Shown piece after piece: positions 25,037 to 34,236 of a stretch of 36,044 bases of DNA. The stretch is from JBCCGE01 sp039029455. GTDB taxonomy: Bacteria > Pseudomonadota > Gammaproteobacteria > Arenicellales > Poriferihabitantaceae. The translations under genes were made by a program, and so were the position numbers. Positions within the stretch are counted from its first letter, which is position 1. Every line of letters begins with the position of its first letter. The stretch lies in contig JBCCGE010000031.1 of assembly GCA_039029455.1 (NCBI GenBank), forward strand, positions 1-36,044, in the 5' to 3' direction. The notes under the pieces are model-generated. The model made no database searches. It saw nothing but the letters and a program-made list of their open reading frames with translations, and had not been told where the DNA came from.

Positions 25037-26320
25037 CTAAAGCATCCAACGCCGAAAATCGCTCAGAGTTCTCACCAGATGACCCAGAAACTGAGCTGAT
25101 GCTGCCCCATCGATCACGCGATGATCAAAGGTCAGACCGAGAGGTTGAATCAGTCTGGGTTGAAACTCGGTTCCGTCCCAAACCGGCTGCATCTCGGAGC
25201 GAGGAATTCCCAGCAATGCAACTTCCGGTGCATTAATGATGGCGGTAAAGTGTGTTCCGCCTAGACCTCCCAAAGACGAAATTGTAAACGTCGCACCCTG
25301 CATATCGTCACTTTTCAATTTTCCAGACCGGGCGGCGTCAGCCAGTTTCCTCACTTCCGCCGCAATATCTTTCAGGCCTTTCAAATCGGCATCTTTAATG
25401 ACGGGAACGAGCAAACCTTCGGCGGTGTCGGTCGCCACTCCAATATTCCAATACTGTTTGATGACGAGTTCATCGCCTTCAAGAGAGGAATTAAATTTCG
25501 GGAATTCCTGCAGGGCAGAAACAACCGCCTTGACGACAAAAGACAGCATCGTGATCTTCGCATCATCAGGTCCGGCTTCCGCGTTCACTTTTTTTCGGAA
25601 ACTCTCAAGCTCAGTGACATCTGCTTTCTCGAAGTTTGTCACATGAGGAATGATCATGGCGTTCCGAGCCAGTGACGGCCCGGAAATTTTCGCGATTCGA
25701 CTGAGCTTTATACGCTCAACTGAACCAAATTTTTCATGATCGACCTGAGGCCAGGGCGGCAGCTCAGCTGCAGCCGAAAGGGAAGCCGTGGCCTGCTGCA
25801 CAGAATTACCAGATAGCGCCTGTTTGACGTAAGCCTCTACATCTTCGCGCAGGATACGTTCTGCCGGCCCGGTCGCGGTTACCCGCTCAATGTCCACGCC
25901 TAATACCCGAGCAAACCGTCGGATCGAAGGTGATGCATAGACTGTGCTTGCCTGCGTCACACGCTGCGATACCACCGTGCTCTTCTCGGCTTCCACCTCA
26001 CTTTCGTCTACCTCAGGTTCCGGGTCCGGAACAGACTCGATTGCAGCTTTTACATCTGTATCGTTGAGAGCAGGTTCTTCAGCGGCTTCAACGGTGGCAA
26101 TGAGCGAACCTTTACGGACTGTGTCACCCTCGCTGACTTCAATGCTGATAATCCTGCAGGAACGATCGGCGGGAATATCCATCGTCGCTTTGTCACTTTC
26201 GACAACAATGATTGAATCACCATCTTCCACGACATCACCGACAGATACTGGAATCTCAATCACAGGAACATCGGTAAAGTCCCCAAGATCGGGAACACGG
26301 ATTTCAGCTGAATCTGTCAT
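25037..26320 (-). CDS. aceF: Dihydrolipoyllysine acetyltransferase (pyruvate dehydrogenase E2)
   Basis: The E2 core of the pyruvate dehydrogenase complex: transfers the acetyl group from lipoate to CoA. The 427-residue protein has one lipoyl domain (residues 1-75, Lys44 in ESDKATMDIPA), an acidic Glu/Asp/Val/Pro linker, a peripheral-subunit-binding domain (about 134-174, SPSIRRFARVLGVDIERVTA) and a catalytic domain ending in LTFDHRVIDGAASAQFLGHL, with the active-site His and Asp. E. coli AceF has three lipoyl domains; one is common elsewhere. It starts 8 bases after the aceE stop and is cotranscribed with it. No dihydrolipoamide dehydrogenase (E3) gene follows; the next gene is convergent. 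Confidence 0.95.
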   Translation of the reverse strand: MTDSAEIRVPDLGDFTDVPVIEIPVSVGDVVEDGDSIIVVESDKATMDIPADRSCRIISIEVSEGDTVRKGSLIATVEAAEEPALNDTDVKAAIESVPDPEPEVDESEVEAEKSTVVSQRVTQASTVYASPSIRRFARVLGVDIERVTATGPAERILREDVEAYVKQALSGNSVQQATASLSAAAELPPWPQVDHEKFGSVERIKLSRIAKISGPSLARNAMIIPHVTNFEKADVTELESFRKKVNAEAGPDDAKITMLSFVVKAVVSALQEFPKFNSSLEGDELVIKQYWNIGVATDTAEGLLVPVIKDADLKGLKDIAAEVRKLADAARSGKLKSDDMQGATFTISSLGGLGGTHFTAIINAPEVALLGIPRSEMQPVWDGTEFQPRLIQPLGLTFDHRVIDGAASAQFLGHLVRTLSDFRRWML

Positions 26321-26328
26321 TTATGTGC

Positions 26329-29010
26329 TTAAACGGTCCAGGGCGCAGGCGTGCCCGGATCAACTTTAAACTCCCTTATCACCTTGTCCAGCATTTTGTA
26401 TTCAAGGCTTCCCTCCCGCACCAGAGTTTCAATCGCAGCGATACAAATATGCGCGCGATCGACCTCGAAGAATCGACGCAGTGCCTGTCGATTGGCTGAA
26501 CGCCCAAATCCGTCGGTACCAAGTATCGACAATCTCGCCTTTACGAATGGTGCAATTTGTTGCGGCACTGCACGAACATAGTCGGTTGCGATAACAACCG
26601 GACTTTTGCCCTCCAGCAATGTTTCAACATGACTCATCTTTGGTGACTTTGTCGCGGAAAGCCGGTTTTGCCGCTCCAGTCCGACGGCTTCCCTGGCAAG
26701 TTCGGTAAAACTGGTCGCACTGTAAACGTCCGCGCCGACCCCAAACTTTTCGTTCAGGATATCGCCTGCCGCGATCACCTCGTTCATTATTGTTCCGGAA
26801 CCCACGAGTCGAACGCGTGGCGCGGTCTTTTTCCCGATGCTTGAGAACTTGTACATACCGCGAATGACATCTTCCTGCTTCAGGTTATCCGGCTTTGAGG
26901 GATTCGCGTAATTTTCATTCATCAGCGTGATATAGAAGAACTCATCGCGCCGTTCGTCTATCATTCGCCTGAGTCCGAAATCCACAATGATCGCAACCTC
27001 GTATGCGAAACTGGGATCATAAGCACGGCAGTTGGGAACAGCGCTGGCCAGAAGATGGCTCGATCCATCCTGATGTTGCAGACCTTCACCGGACAACGTA
27101 GTCCGCCCGGCGGTAGCTCCAAGCAAAAACCCTCGTGATCGCTGATCGGCGGCGGCCCAGATCTGATCGCCGATTCGCTGGAAGCCAAACATCGAATAAA
27201 AGATGAAACACGGCAGCATCTCGATGTCGTGCATCGAATAGGCTGTGGCCGCGCTGGTCCAGGTACTGATTGCGCTGGCTTCGTTGATACCTTCCTGTAT
27301 CAGCTGTCCGCTTTGAGACTCCTTATAGAAAAGCATCGAGCCCGCATCCTCCGGCTCATACAACTGCCCTTCCGGTGAATAGATGCCGATCTGACGAAAC
27401 AGACTGTCCATACCGAACGTTCGGGCTTCATCGGCAACAATGGGCACGACTCGCGGACCAAACGACTTGTCCTTTATCAAAGAGCCCAGCATGCGCACGA
27501 AGGCCATTGTGGTCGACATGACCTTACCGTCTGTTTCCAGCGCAAACTTTCCGAATTTTTCCAGACCCGGACGTGCGGGAACAGCGGACGTTGCCTGAGT
27601 ATGGCGCCTGGGAAACGGGCCTCCCAGCGCTGCCCGACGATCTTTGAGGTAAGTGATCTCAGGACTGTCGTTTGGCGGGCAATAGAACTCCAGGTTTTCG
27701 ACCTGCTGATCGCTTAGAGGAAGCTCGAAGCGATCGCGGAACGCGTGTAATGCGTCCACGTCGAGCTTTTTCGCCTGATGCGCGGTCATTCGACTTTCAC
27801 CGGCACCTCCCATTCCAAAACCCTTTTTGGTCTTTATCAATATGACGGTCGGCTGCCCCTTGTGGGCTTTGGCCGCTGCAAAGGCGGCGTAGATTTTTTT
27901 CACGTCATGGCCGCCGCGACGCAGAGCGTCGATTTCCGCATCAGACATATGCGCTACCAGTGCCGCGGTCGCCGGGTCTGCTTCAAAAAAATGTGTCCGA
28001 TTGTAGGCCCCGTTTTTTGCACCCAGGTTTTGATACTGCCCGTCAACAGTTTCTGACAAACGCTTCAACAACGTGTTGTCTTTGTCAGCCGCAAAAAGCG
28101 CATCCCATTCAGAACCCCAGAGAACCTTAATGACATTCCATCCGGCACCTACAAACTGAGCCTCCAGTTCCTGAATGATCTGGCCGTTCCCGCGAACCGG
28201 ACCGTCAAGTCGCTGCAGATTACAGTTCACCACAAACGTCAGGTTATCCAGGTTCTCCCGCGCGGCCAGGCTCAAACCGCCGGTGGATTCGGGTTCATCC
28301 ATTTCACCATCGCCAAAAAATCCCCAGACATGCCGGTCCCGAGTGTCGGCAAGCTGGCGCGCATGCAGATACCTCATAAAGCGCGCCTGGCTGATGACCG
28401 TCATTGTGGACAGTCCCATGGACGCGCCGGGGATCTCCCAATAATCGCCCATGAGCCACGGATGAGGATATGACGGCAGCCCCTGACCGTCCACTTCCAG
28501 CCGGTAATTCTTCAGTTGAGTCTCACTTAGTCGCCCTTCGAGATAGGACCGGGCGTAAATAGCGGGCGCACACGCGGATTGCGGACAGATCACGTCCCCT
28601 GCGAACTCGTCAGTTCTCACTCTGAAGAAATGATTAAATCCCACTTCGAGCATATCTGCCGCCGAAGCATAGGTTGCGATATGTCCGCCCAGTTCGCCAT
28701 AGGCTTTGTTGGCGCGCACTACCATTGCAAGAGCGTTCCATCGAAGTATGCTGTTGATCTTTCCCTCCAACTCCAGATCTCCGGGGTAAGCGGGCTGATC
28801 CTGAACGGATATCGTGTTTCGATACGCCGATACCGGCGCAGTAGATGTTGTCGCGCCGAGTTCGCGAGCGCGATCGTAGACCTGCATCAGCACAAACTGC
28901 GCGCGATCAGGCCCTCTTCGTTCGGCGATAGAGTCAAGCGCATCAATCCACTCCTGTGTTTCAACCGGGTCCGAATCGTGCGTCGCTGCGCTTGTTTTAT
29001 CACTTACCAT
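26329..29010 (-). CDS. aceE: Pyruvate dehydrogenase E1 component, homodimeric type
   Basis: Decarboxylates pyruvate with thiamine diphosphate and passes the acetyl group to the lipoyl arm of AceF. The 893 residues match the length of E. coli AceE (about 890). GDGEMDEPESTGGLSLAARE followed by NLDNLTFVVNCNLQRLDGPV is the thiamine diphosphate motif (G-D-G then N). Other family blocks are YPHPWLMGDYWEIPGASMGL, GGAGESRMTAHQAKKLD and GRTTLSGEGLQHQDGSSHLL. This single-chain E1 is typical of Gamma- and Betaproteobacteria and unlike the alpha/beta E1 of most Alphaproteobacteria. It is the first gene of the aceE-aceF operon. The leader upstream contains a promoter-like TATAAT and a PdhR-like dyad. Confidence 0.97.
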   Translation of the reverse strand: MVSDKTSAATHDSDPVETQEWIDALDSIAERRGPDRAQFVLMQVYDRARELGATTSTAPVSAYRNTISVQDQPAYPGDLELEGKINSILRWNALAMVVRANKAYGELGGHIATYASAADMLEVGFNHFFRVRTDEFAGDVICPQSACAPAIYARSYLEGRLSETQLKNYRLEVDGQGLPSYPHPWLMGDYWEIPGASMGLSTMTVISQARFMRYLHARQLADTRDRHVWGFFGDGEMDEPESTGGLSLAARENLDNLTFVVNCNLQRLDGPVRGNGQIIQELEAQFVGAGWNVIKVLWGSEWDALFAADKDNTLLKRLSETVDGQYQNLGAKNGAYNRTHFFEADPATAALVAHMSDAEIDALRRGGHDVKKIYAAFAAAKAHKGQPTVILIKTKKGFGMGGAGESRMTAHQAKKLDVDALHAFRDRFELPLSDQQVENLEFYCPPNDSPEITYLKDRRAALGGPFPRRHTQATSAVPARPGLEKFGKFALETDGKVMSTTMAFVRMLGSLIKDKSFGPRVVPIVADEARTFGMDSLFRQIGIYSPEGQLYEPEDAGSMLFYKESQSGQLIQEGINEASAISTWTSAATAYSMHDIEMLPCFIFYSMFGFQRIGDQIWAAADQRSRGFLLGATAGRTTLSGEGLQHQDGSSHLLASAVPNCRAYDPSFAYEVAIIVDFGLRRMIDERRDEFFYITLMNENYANPSKPDNLKQEDVIRGMYKFSSIGKKTAPRVRLVGSGTIMNEVIAAGDILNEKFGVGADVYSATSFTELAREAVGLERQNRLSATKSPKMSHVETLLEGKSPVVIATDYVRAVPQQIAPFVKARLSILGTDGFGRSANRQALRRFFEVDRAHICIAAIETLVREGSLEYKMLDKVIREFKVDPGTPAPWTV

Positions 29011-29129
29011 TTGATCAGTATTTTTCTTTCGACAGACGAGATCAAGTCATGCGATCTTTCGGGACAATCTGACCTGCAGATCAATGCGGTAATGAAATCA
29101 TACTGCGAATTTTTGGAGCTGCCCCTGTA

Positions 29130-29142
29130 TTGGCCAAGCCAA
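29130..29142. promoter_or_regulatory. PdhR-like operator in the aceE leader
   Basis: TTGGC-CAA-GCCAA is a perfect 5-3-5 dyad within ATTGGCCAAGCCAAAT. The E. coli PdhR box is ATTGGTnnnACCAAT, so the TTGG/CCAA arms and the three-base spacer agree and only the inner pair differs. It lies between the candidate promoter (29207) and the aceE start, where a repressor would block elongation or initiation. No pdhR gene is adjacent. Confidence 0.45.
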
Positions 29143-29206
29143 ATGCGCTCAGACGTTGTATCTGGTGGCACAGGGTAACTTCGAAAGATACAGCACTCCG
29201 CAAAAA

Positions 29207-29235
29207 ATTATAGTGAGTGTATTCTAAGCTTATAA
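29207..29235 (-). promoter_or_regulatory. Candidate sigma-70 promoter for aceE
   Basis: On the minus strand a perfect -10 box TATAAT (29212-29207) is preceded by a weak -35 TTATAA at a 17-base spacing. It points towards aceE and would give a leader of roughly 190 bases that includes the PdhR-like dyad. Confidence 0.4.
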
Positions 29236-29314
29236 GCAGCATGAGCCGCCCAATTGACCCATCCTAAATCCTGCAAGGAAGCGGATAGGGGAAAGAGTAC
29301 GTTTAACGATACGC

Positions 29315-29674
29315 CTAAAACCCCTCAGCATTACGAAGATAAACCACCAGAAGGCATCCGTTTTTAGAGTACGAACAATGTTTGGTACCTGATCGAAGCC
29401 ACACAATATCACCAGGCAAATACTCGTGACCGTCGTGATCCACCAGATCACCTTCAATCAGGAAAAACTCTTCGTCACCAATATGTTCGTGTGGCACTGT
29501 CGTTTGACCGGGTTGCATTCGATAAATATGGAATCCGTACCCGGTGCGTCCACCGTTTACCTGCAAAACCTCTCCATCCGTCCCCCCATCTTCGGTCAGG
29601 AATGGTTTGAAGTCAGCACTGTGAATGTTGGCGAGATTTCGATCGCTTGGGTCAATTGGTTTCAGGTCAGCCAT
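29315..29674 (-). CDS. Small single-domain cupin protein
   Basis: A 119-residue cupin. Motif 1 is PHEHIGDEEFFLIEGD (two His and a Glu for metal binding) and motif 2 is LPGDIVWLRSGTKHCSY (the distal His). The protein is just the beta-barrel with a short N-terminal arm, so it may be a metal-dependent enzyme or a ligand-sensing protein; nothing in the sequence tells which. The ATG at 29674 has no strong ribosome binding site. It lies upstream of, and codirectional with, aceE but 304 bases away, past a separate promoter candidate, so an operon with aceE is not supported. Confidence 0.8.
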   Translation of the reverse strand: MADLKPIDPSDRNLANIHSADFKPFLTEDGGTDGEVLQVNGGRTGYGFHIYRMQPGQTTVPHEHIGDEEFFLIEGDLVDHDGHEYLPGDIVWLRSGTKHCSYSKNGCLLVVYLRNAEGF

Positions 29675-30047
29675 GGTCGGTGAATACTCTGGAATTCAAT
29701 AAATATATCGCAGTCATTTCGCGACTCCTAAAACGGTATTTTACTTTTTCAGCTTCGTACATATCCGGTCGCACGCAGACCGGATGCCTGCCATTATATA
29801 CCTCGGGACGCAACTCGCCAGAAAGTCGATGAATATAGTTTTGGCATTTGAAAATCCGACACGCTGAATCCGCATATTGGTCTTTAGATACTGCACCGTT
29901 CATGCGACTTTTAAACTATGTTCGGAGAACTGCGATTTTCAACAACTAAAGAGAAACCAAAAGCCTGAATGGCGACTTAGAACCCGGAATCATCCTTAGG
30001 CAGTATCAGAATTAAACGTTATCTTTTTGCTGATATCATCCAAGCGC
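29675..30047. other. Divergent intergenic region between the cupin gene and dctB, with an inverted repeat at 29763-29785
   Basis: About 370 bases serving as promoter region for the cupin gene (minus) and the dctB remnant (plus). The only clear structure is a perfect 8-bp dyad ATCCGGTC-GCACGCA-GACCGGAT at 29763-29785, about 90 bases upstream of the cupin start; it could be an operator. It is not followed by a T-tract. Confidence 0.5.
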
Positions 30048-31841
30048 ATGAGCAGTTCACCTCTTTATTCTCGCCCAGGCATCTCAGGAATTCTGCTATT
30101 GGTATTCCTGACTGGAATAATCATCGGGGCCCATTCTTTTGTTCAGGGTTATTATCTTGAGGACAGTAAAAAATCACAACACGCGCGCCTGTCCGTTTTT
30201 AAGACGTCTTTAGTTGCCGAGTTAAAACGCTTCGACTACTTGCCAGAAGTTATAGCTCAAAACCCGTCAATAACCTATTCACTGGAAGAATCACCGGATC
30301 AAACGAGCAGCATGCTGCTTGATTTGCAACAGACAGCCGGCGTGGAGGCAATTTATGTTCTATCCAGAGATGGATTAACCCTCGCTTCCAGCAACTACCA
30401 GGATTCCGGAAGTTTCGTTGGTAAAAACTATGGTTTCAGGCCCTATTTTCGCGAGGCGTTGAGTCAGGGCTACGGACGTTTTTACGGCATCGGAGCAACC
30501 ACAAGGCGTCCCGGGTACTTTGTTGCAGCCCCTATTCCTGAAAAAAACTCGGCAAAAGCAGTGGTTGCTGTGAAATTCGAATTAGGCAGCCTGGAAAACA
30601 GCTGGGCATCCGAAGAAGAGCATGTTTTCGTGAGCGATAAAAACGGTGTGATTAATCTAAGCAGTACTGAAGAGTGGAGATATAAGACGCTTTACCCTTT
30701 GACACCCGGTCAACTGGACGAATTGAGAGAGCAGAAACAGTTTGCGGATGAACCACTTCCAGTACTCGATCATCAGTCAGAAGATGCTGGAATTGGTTTG
30801 GTGATGATAAATGGCGAGAAGTTTCTTGAGTCCATTGTCGAAATTGATGTCGCCGGATGGCGTCTACACTCACTGCTGCCTTATCAACAAGTCCGTCAGC
30901 AGCTCATTTCTTTCTGGACGCGAGTACTCGCTGCAGGACTGATACTTATTGCAGCTCTGCTGGCGGTTCGAATCGTACGCACTCGGGTTGCTCTTCAACA
31001 ATCTCTCGGTGAATCTCTTAAGCTGAGACAGCTGAACCAGTCGTTGGAACAGGAGATTGAAGAACGCAAAAGAGCAGAGTCTGCACTGCTTCAAGCTCAA
31101 AAAGACCTCAAACTGAATAGTAAGTTAGCCGCGATGGGTCAGCTGGCAGCATCGATTACTCACGAGTTAAATCAACCGCTTGCAGCAATGCGAACATACA
31201 CCGTTAGTTTGAAAGAGTCTCTTGATACGTCTTTAAGTTCTTGAAAAAGCCCCACCGACGAATTCAGCATTGGAGACACAAAAACAACTGTGTCCAAGCT
31301 GTCATCGCTGATTGATCGCATGACCACCGTCACGCAACAGCTTCGCGTTTTTGCGCGCAGCAGAAACAATGAAACACAACGCATTGATCTTAAAAAAGCC
31401 ATAGAAGAAACCCTGGTCGCAATGCAACCAATTCTTGCAGGGTCGAATGTTGAGAGCTTTATTGAAACACCACCCGAACCCGTCTGGGTGATGGCCGGAC
31501 GTGTCCGTATAGAACAGGTGCTGGTCAACTTGCTAAAAAATGCCATTGATGCAATGCAGGAAACAGGCGAGCAGTCCCAAAAACATGTCTACATTAAATT
31601 ACGCCCTACCGATAACCACAGAGTGGAACTTAGTGTTGCGGATACCGGACCCGGAATAAAGGAAGAGGTCATTAACAGTCTGTTCGAACCATTTGAGAGC
31701 ACCAAACCATCGGGGCAGGGAATGGGGCTTGGACTTGCAATTTCCAATAGCATCATCGCAGAAATCAAAGGGGAAATGCGCGCGGAAAACCGTGCAGAGG
31801 GTGGTGCGCTTTTTACGATCCTCATTGATGGAGCCGACTAA
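30048..31841 (+). pseudogene. dctB: DctB-type sensor histidine kinase interrupted by an in-frame TGA
   Basis: One reading frame of 598 codons, normal for DctB, encodes a membrane sensor kinase broken only by TGA at 31242-31244 (codon 399). In order: first membrane helix (GISGILLLVFLTGIIIGAHS), a periplasmic double-Cache domain (residues about 40-280, with NYGFRPYFREALSQGYGRFY), a second membrane helix (about 290-310), a coiled coil, and the H-box AASITHELNQPLAAMRTY with phospho-accepting His372. After the TGA the same frame continues with LSSLIDRMTTVTQQLRVFAR, the N-box VLVNLLKNAIDAM, G1 VADTGPGIKEE, F-box LFEPFESTKP and G2 GMGLGLAIS. The TGA thus splits the dimerisation hairpin from the ATPase domain. 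Reinitiation at GTG 31290 (after a distant GGAG) is conceivable. I start at ATG 30048; a TTG at 30027 is in frame. It would sense C4-dicarboxylates or related acids for the TRAP genes below. Confidence 0.85.
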
Positions 31842-31843
31842 AA

Positions 31844-32440
31844 ATGCAGAGCGAAGAGAAGCAACCCCAGAAAGTTCTGATTGTCGACGATGATCGGGAT
31901 TTGCGCGAATCGATGGAAACATATTTTCGACAATCAAAAATGGACGTCCGTTTATTCGAATCGGGAGTATCGCTTCTGGAGCATTTGGACGATGAGTCTG
32001 CTAATCTGGACTGCGTGATTATCTGTGACCTTGTGATGCCGAAACTGGATGGCCTCGAGGTTTTACGAGAACTACGCTCTAGATCTTCACCCCTACCCGT
32101 TATATTGATAACGGCCTATGGCGATGTCACTACCGCTGTTAAAGCGATGCATTTAGGGGCTTTCGACTTCCTTGAGAAACCCTTTGACCCCTCTAAACTG
32201 AAAGAAAAAGTACTGAGTGCTGCAGACAATTACGCACAAATGAGTGGCATCGCGCTGGCGCCCAGAATGAGATTTCGAGAATATGTAGCAAATTTTGAGC
32301 GCTCTTTATTGCAGCAGGCACTCCGAGAGTGTGGTGGCCATGTAGGACAAGTCTGCGAGTTACTTAACATCCCTCGCAGAACACTGAACGAAAAACTTGC
32401 CAGACACGGGATAACCCGTCAGCAGTACCTGAAAAACTAA
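31844..32440 (+). CDS. Short DctD-like response regulator: receiver plus Fis-type HTH, no AAA+ domain
   Basis: A 198-residue response regulator. The receiver domain (residues about 10-130) has the acidic pocket VLIVDDD, phospho-accepting Asp62 (IICDLVMPKLDG), Thr90 (LITAYGD) and Lys112 (FLEKPFDP). A short linker leads to a Fis-type helix-turn-helix (about 148-192): FERSLLQQALRECGGHVGQV, then CELLNIPRRTLNEKLARHGI. These two parts match the ends of DctD, but the roughly 240-residue sigma-54-activating AAA+ domain between them is absent, and there is no scar or frame disruption. The architecture resembles RegA/PrrA/ActR regulators. It starts two bases after the dctB stop and is followed by TRAP system 2, its likely target. 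Without the AAA+ domain it cannot open sigma-54 promoters; I saw no -24/-12 element before dctP. Confidence 0.88.
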   Translation: MQSEEKQPQKVLIVDDDRDLRESMETYFRQSKMDVRLFESGVSLLEHLDDESANLDCVIICDLVMPKLDGLEVLRELRSRSSPLPVILITAYGDVTTAVKAMHLGAFDFLEKPFDPSKLKEKVLSAADNYAQMSGIALAPRMRFREYVANFERSLLQQALRECGGHVGQVCELLNIPRRTLNEKLARHGITRQQYLKN

Positions 32441-32551
32441 CCTCACCGGTGGGTCTGTATGCCGATCGGCAAATATCCGCCTAACGCATGCCAAAATAGT
32501 TTTGCTAGTGTATTTCTCTTGCTCAAACCATTCTTACAGAGGAGTACTTTC

Positions 32552-33553
32552 ATGATAACTAAACCCACAAAAATAGCCCTAGCACTTTTGATCTCATTGG
32601 GAGTATCGGCCGAAGCGCTGGCGGAACAATGGGACGTTTCGCTTTGGGGTAAACGACGCGCTTTTACAGAACACGTTGAGAAACTTGCTGAATTGGTCAG
32701 CAGCAAGACCAATGGTGAGTTTACTTTGAATATCTCTTACGGAGGATTATCCAAAAACAAGGAAAATCTGGATGGAATTTCCATTGGCGCCTTCCAGATG
32801 GCTCAGTTTTGTGCAGGTTATCACAGAGATAAAAACCCCTCTATTACCGTGCTTGAACTTCCTTTCCTGGGCGTCGAATCACTGGAGAAGGAAGTCGAAA
32901 TATCAAAGGCGGTCTACGCACATCCCGCAGTTCAAAAAGACCTCGGACGGTGGAATGCAACGCTGCTAATGCCCTCACCGCTTCCTCAGTACAACATCGC
33001 CGGTCTTGGGGAAAGACCACAAAGTTTATCTGATTTTGGAGGACTCACTGTACGTGCAACGGGCGGTATAGGAAAAGCAATGGAAGCGGTTGGCGCAGTG
33101 CCAACTTCGATGTCTGCTACTGAAGTTCGCCAGGCCCTTGACTCCGGCGTAGTAAAGGCCGTGGCTTTCGCCCCCCATGCCCATATGGCGTTTGGGGTCT
33201 CAGAAAGCGCGACGTGGTGGACAAAAAATCTCAACCCAGGCACCGTAAACTGCCCGGTTGTGGTCAACACTGACGCACTGAATGATTTACCAGAAGCACA
33301 TCGCCAGGCGTTGATGGACTCTGTCGACGAAGCACTCGACCATTACGTGGCGAATTACAACAGCAAAACGATGGAAAAGTGGACCGCCACGTTAGCTGAG
33401 AAGGATATCAGGGTAATTGAATTCAGTGACTCTGAAATTGCCGCGTTTAAAGACACAGTTGCGACACCCACTGCAAAAAAATGGATTGAAGCCAACAGTG
33501 GTTCGTTACCTGCTCAGGAACTGTACGATTTAGTCGTAGGAATGCTGAGATAA
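32552..33553 (+). CDS. dctP: TRAP transporter substrate-binding protein (DctP family), system 2
   Basis: A 333-residue periplasmic binding protein with a signal peptide (ITKPTKIALALLISLGVSAE then ALA, cleavage near residue 25). The mature start EQWDVSLWGKRRAFTEHVEK belongs to a DctP subgroup distinct from system 1. FGGLTVRATGGIGKAMEAVG holds the conserved carboxylate-binding Arg, and TEVRQALDSGVVKAVAFAPH is the family's Q-x-L-x-x-G-x-x segment. I chose the ATG at 32552 because GAGGAG precedes it and the signal peptide begins there, although the frame is open from 32459. It is the first transporter gene after the two-component pair. dctQ follows after 4 bases. The ligand is unknown; an organic acid is likely. 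Confidence 0.9.
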   Translation: MITKPTKIALALLISLGVSAEALAEQWDVSLWGKRRAFTEHVEKLAELVSSKTNGEFTLNISYGGLSKNKENLDGISIGAFQMAQFCAGYHRDKNPSITVLELPFLGVESLEKEVEISKAVYAHPAVQKDLGRWNATLLMPSPLPQYNIAGLGERPQSLSDFGGLTVRATGGIGKAMEAVGAVPTSMSATEVRQALDSGVVKAVAFAPHAHMAFGVSESATWWTKNLNPGTVNCPVVVNTDALNDLPEAHRQALMDSVDEALDHYVANYNSKTMEKWTATLAEKDIRVIEFSDSEIAAFKDTVATPTAKKWIEANSGSLPAQELYDLVVGMLR

Positions 33554-33557
33554 CTTT

Positions 33558-34193
33558 GTGGCAAACGAATCTTCGATTCTGCTAGACCAAAGTCTGTTAA
33601 GCCGACTGGATCAGCTGCTTTTCAAACTTGAGAGCGTCCTGATCCTGCTCGGTGGCTTAGCTGTTTTCTCACTGATGGTGCTGGCCGTATGGAGTGTAAC
33701 CGGACGAAATCTGTTTGGTGCGCCTCTTCCTGGTTACGTCGATTGGATCGAGCAGGCGATGCCCCTCATTGCCTTTATGGGTATTGCCTACGCTCAAAGA
33801 ACCGGGGGCCACATTCGCATGGATATGTTTATTGGGATGCTCAAAGGAAGAGCATTGTGGTTAGTGGAACTGGTGTCTGTTTGTTTAATGTTGTTGCTCG
33901 TGCTTGCGCTGGTCTATGGATCTTACTTTCACTTCGAGCGCTCTTTTGATTTTTCCGCGCCGCGATGGAGTAGAGACTCCAGTATGGATATTGCTCTGCC
34001 TCTTTGGCCAACAAAGATTATTGTTCCCATCGCATTTGCTGTGCTGGGGTTACGTTTGCTGCTGCAGATTTTCGCCTATGCGAAGGCGTTCGCAACCAAT
34101 GCAGAACGTCCGGTCGCCGTGCCGCTTCTGGAAGATGCGGCTGCTCAGGCTGAAAAGGAAGCTAGGTCCGTATCTGACCGACAGCAGGAATGA
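33558..34193 (+). CDS. dctQ: TRAP transporter small permease (DctQ family), system 2
   Basis: A 211-residue inner-membrane protein with a GTG start four bases after the dctP stop, so translation is probably coupled. Four membrane helices are visible: ESVLILLGGLAVFSLMVLAV, MPLIAFMGIAYAQ, VELVSVCLMLLLVLALVYGS and WPTKIIVPIAFAVLGLRLLL. SVTGRNLFGAPLPGYVDWIE is the DctQ signature and GGHIRMDMFIG the conserved loop. The hydrophilic tail after residue 180 (VPLLEDAAAQAEKEARSVSD) is longer than in system 1. Confidence 0.88.
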   Translation: MANESSILLDQSLLSRLDQLLFKLESVLILLGGLAVFSLMVLAVWSVTGRNLFGAPLPGYVDWIEQAMPLIAFMGIAYAQRTGGHIRMDMFIGMLKGRALWLVELVSVCLMLLLVLALVYGSYFHFERSFDFSAPRWSRDSSMDIALPLWPTKIIVPIAFAVLGLRLLLQIFAYAKAFATNAERPVAVPLLEDAAAQAEKEARSVSDRQQE

Positions 34194-34236
34194 CCCCAAT
34201 CAATTCGCTCTTTAGCACTGCAGGTTATTTTTAAAA

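Noticed and set aside
28579..29178. 199-codon open frame on the plus strand
   Set aside because: It is antisense to the 5' part of aceE, whose protein sequence is strongly conserved; the frame has no domain and reflects the codon pattern of aceE.
31242..31244. TGA in dctB as a selenocysteine codon
   Set aside because: No SECIS-like hairpin directly after it, and the position is a linker helix of a histidine kinase where selenocysteine has no known role.
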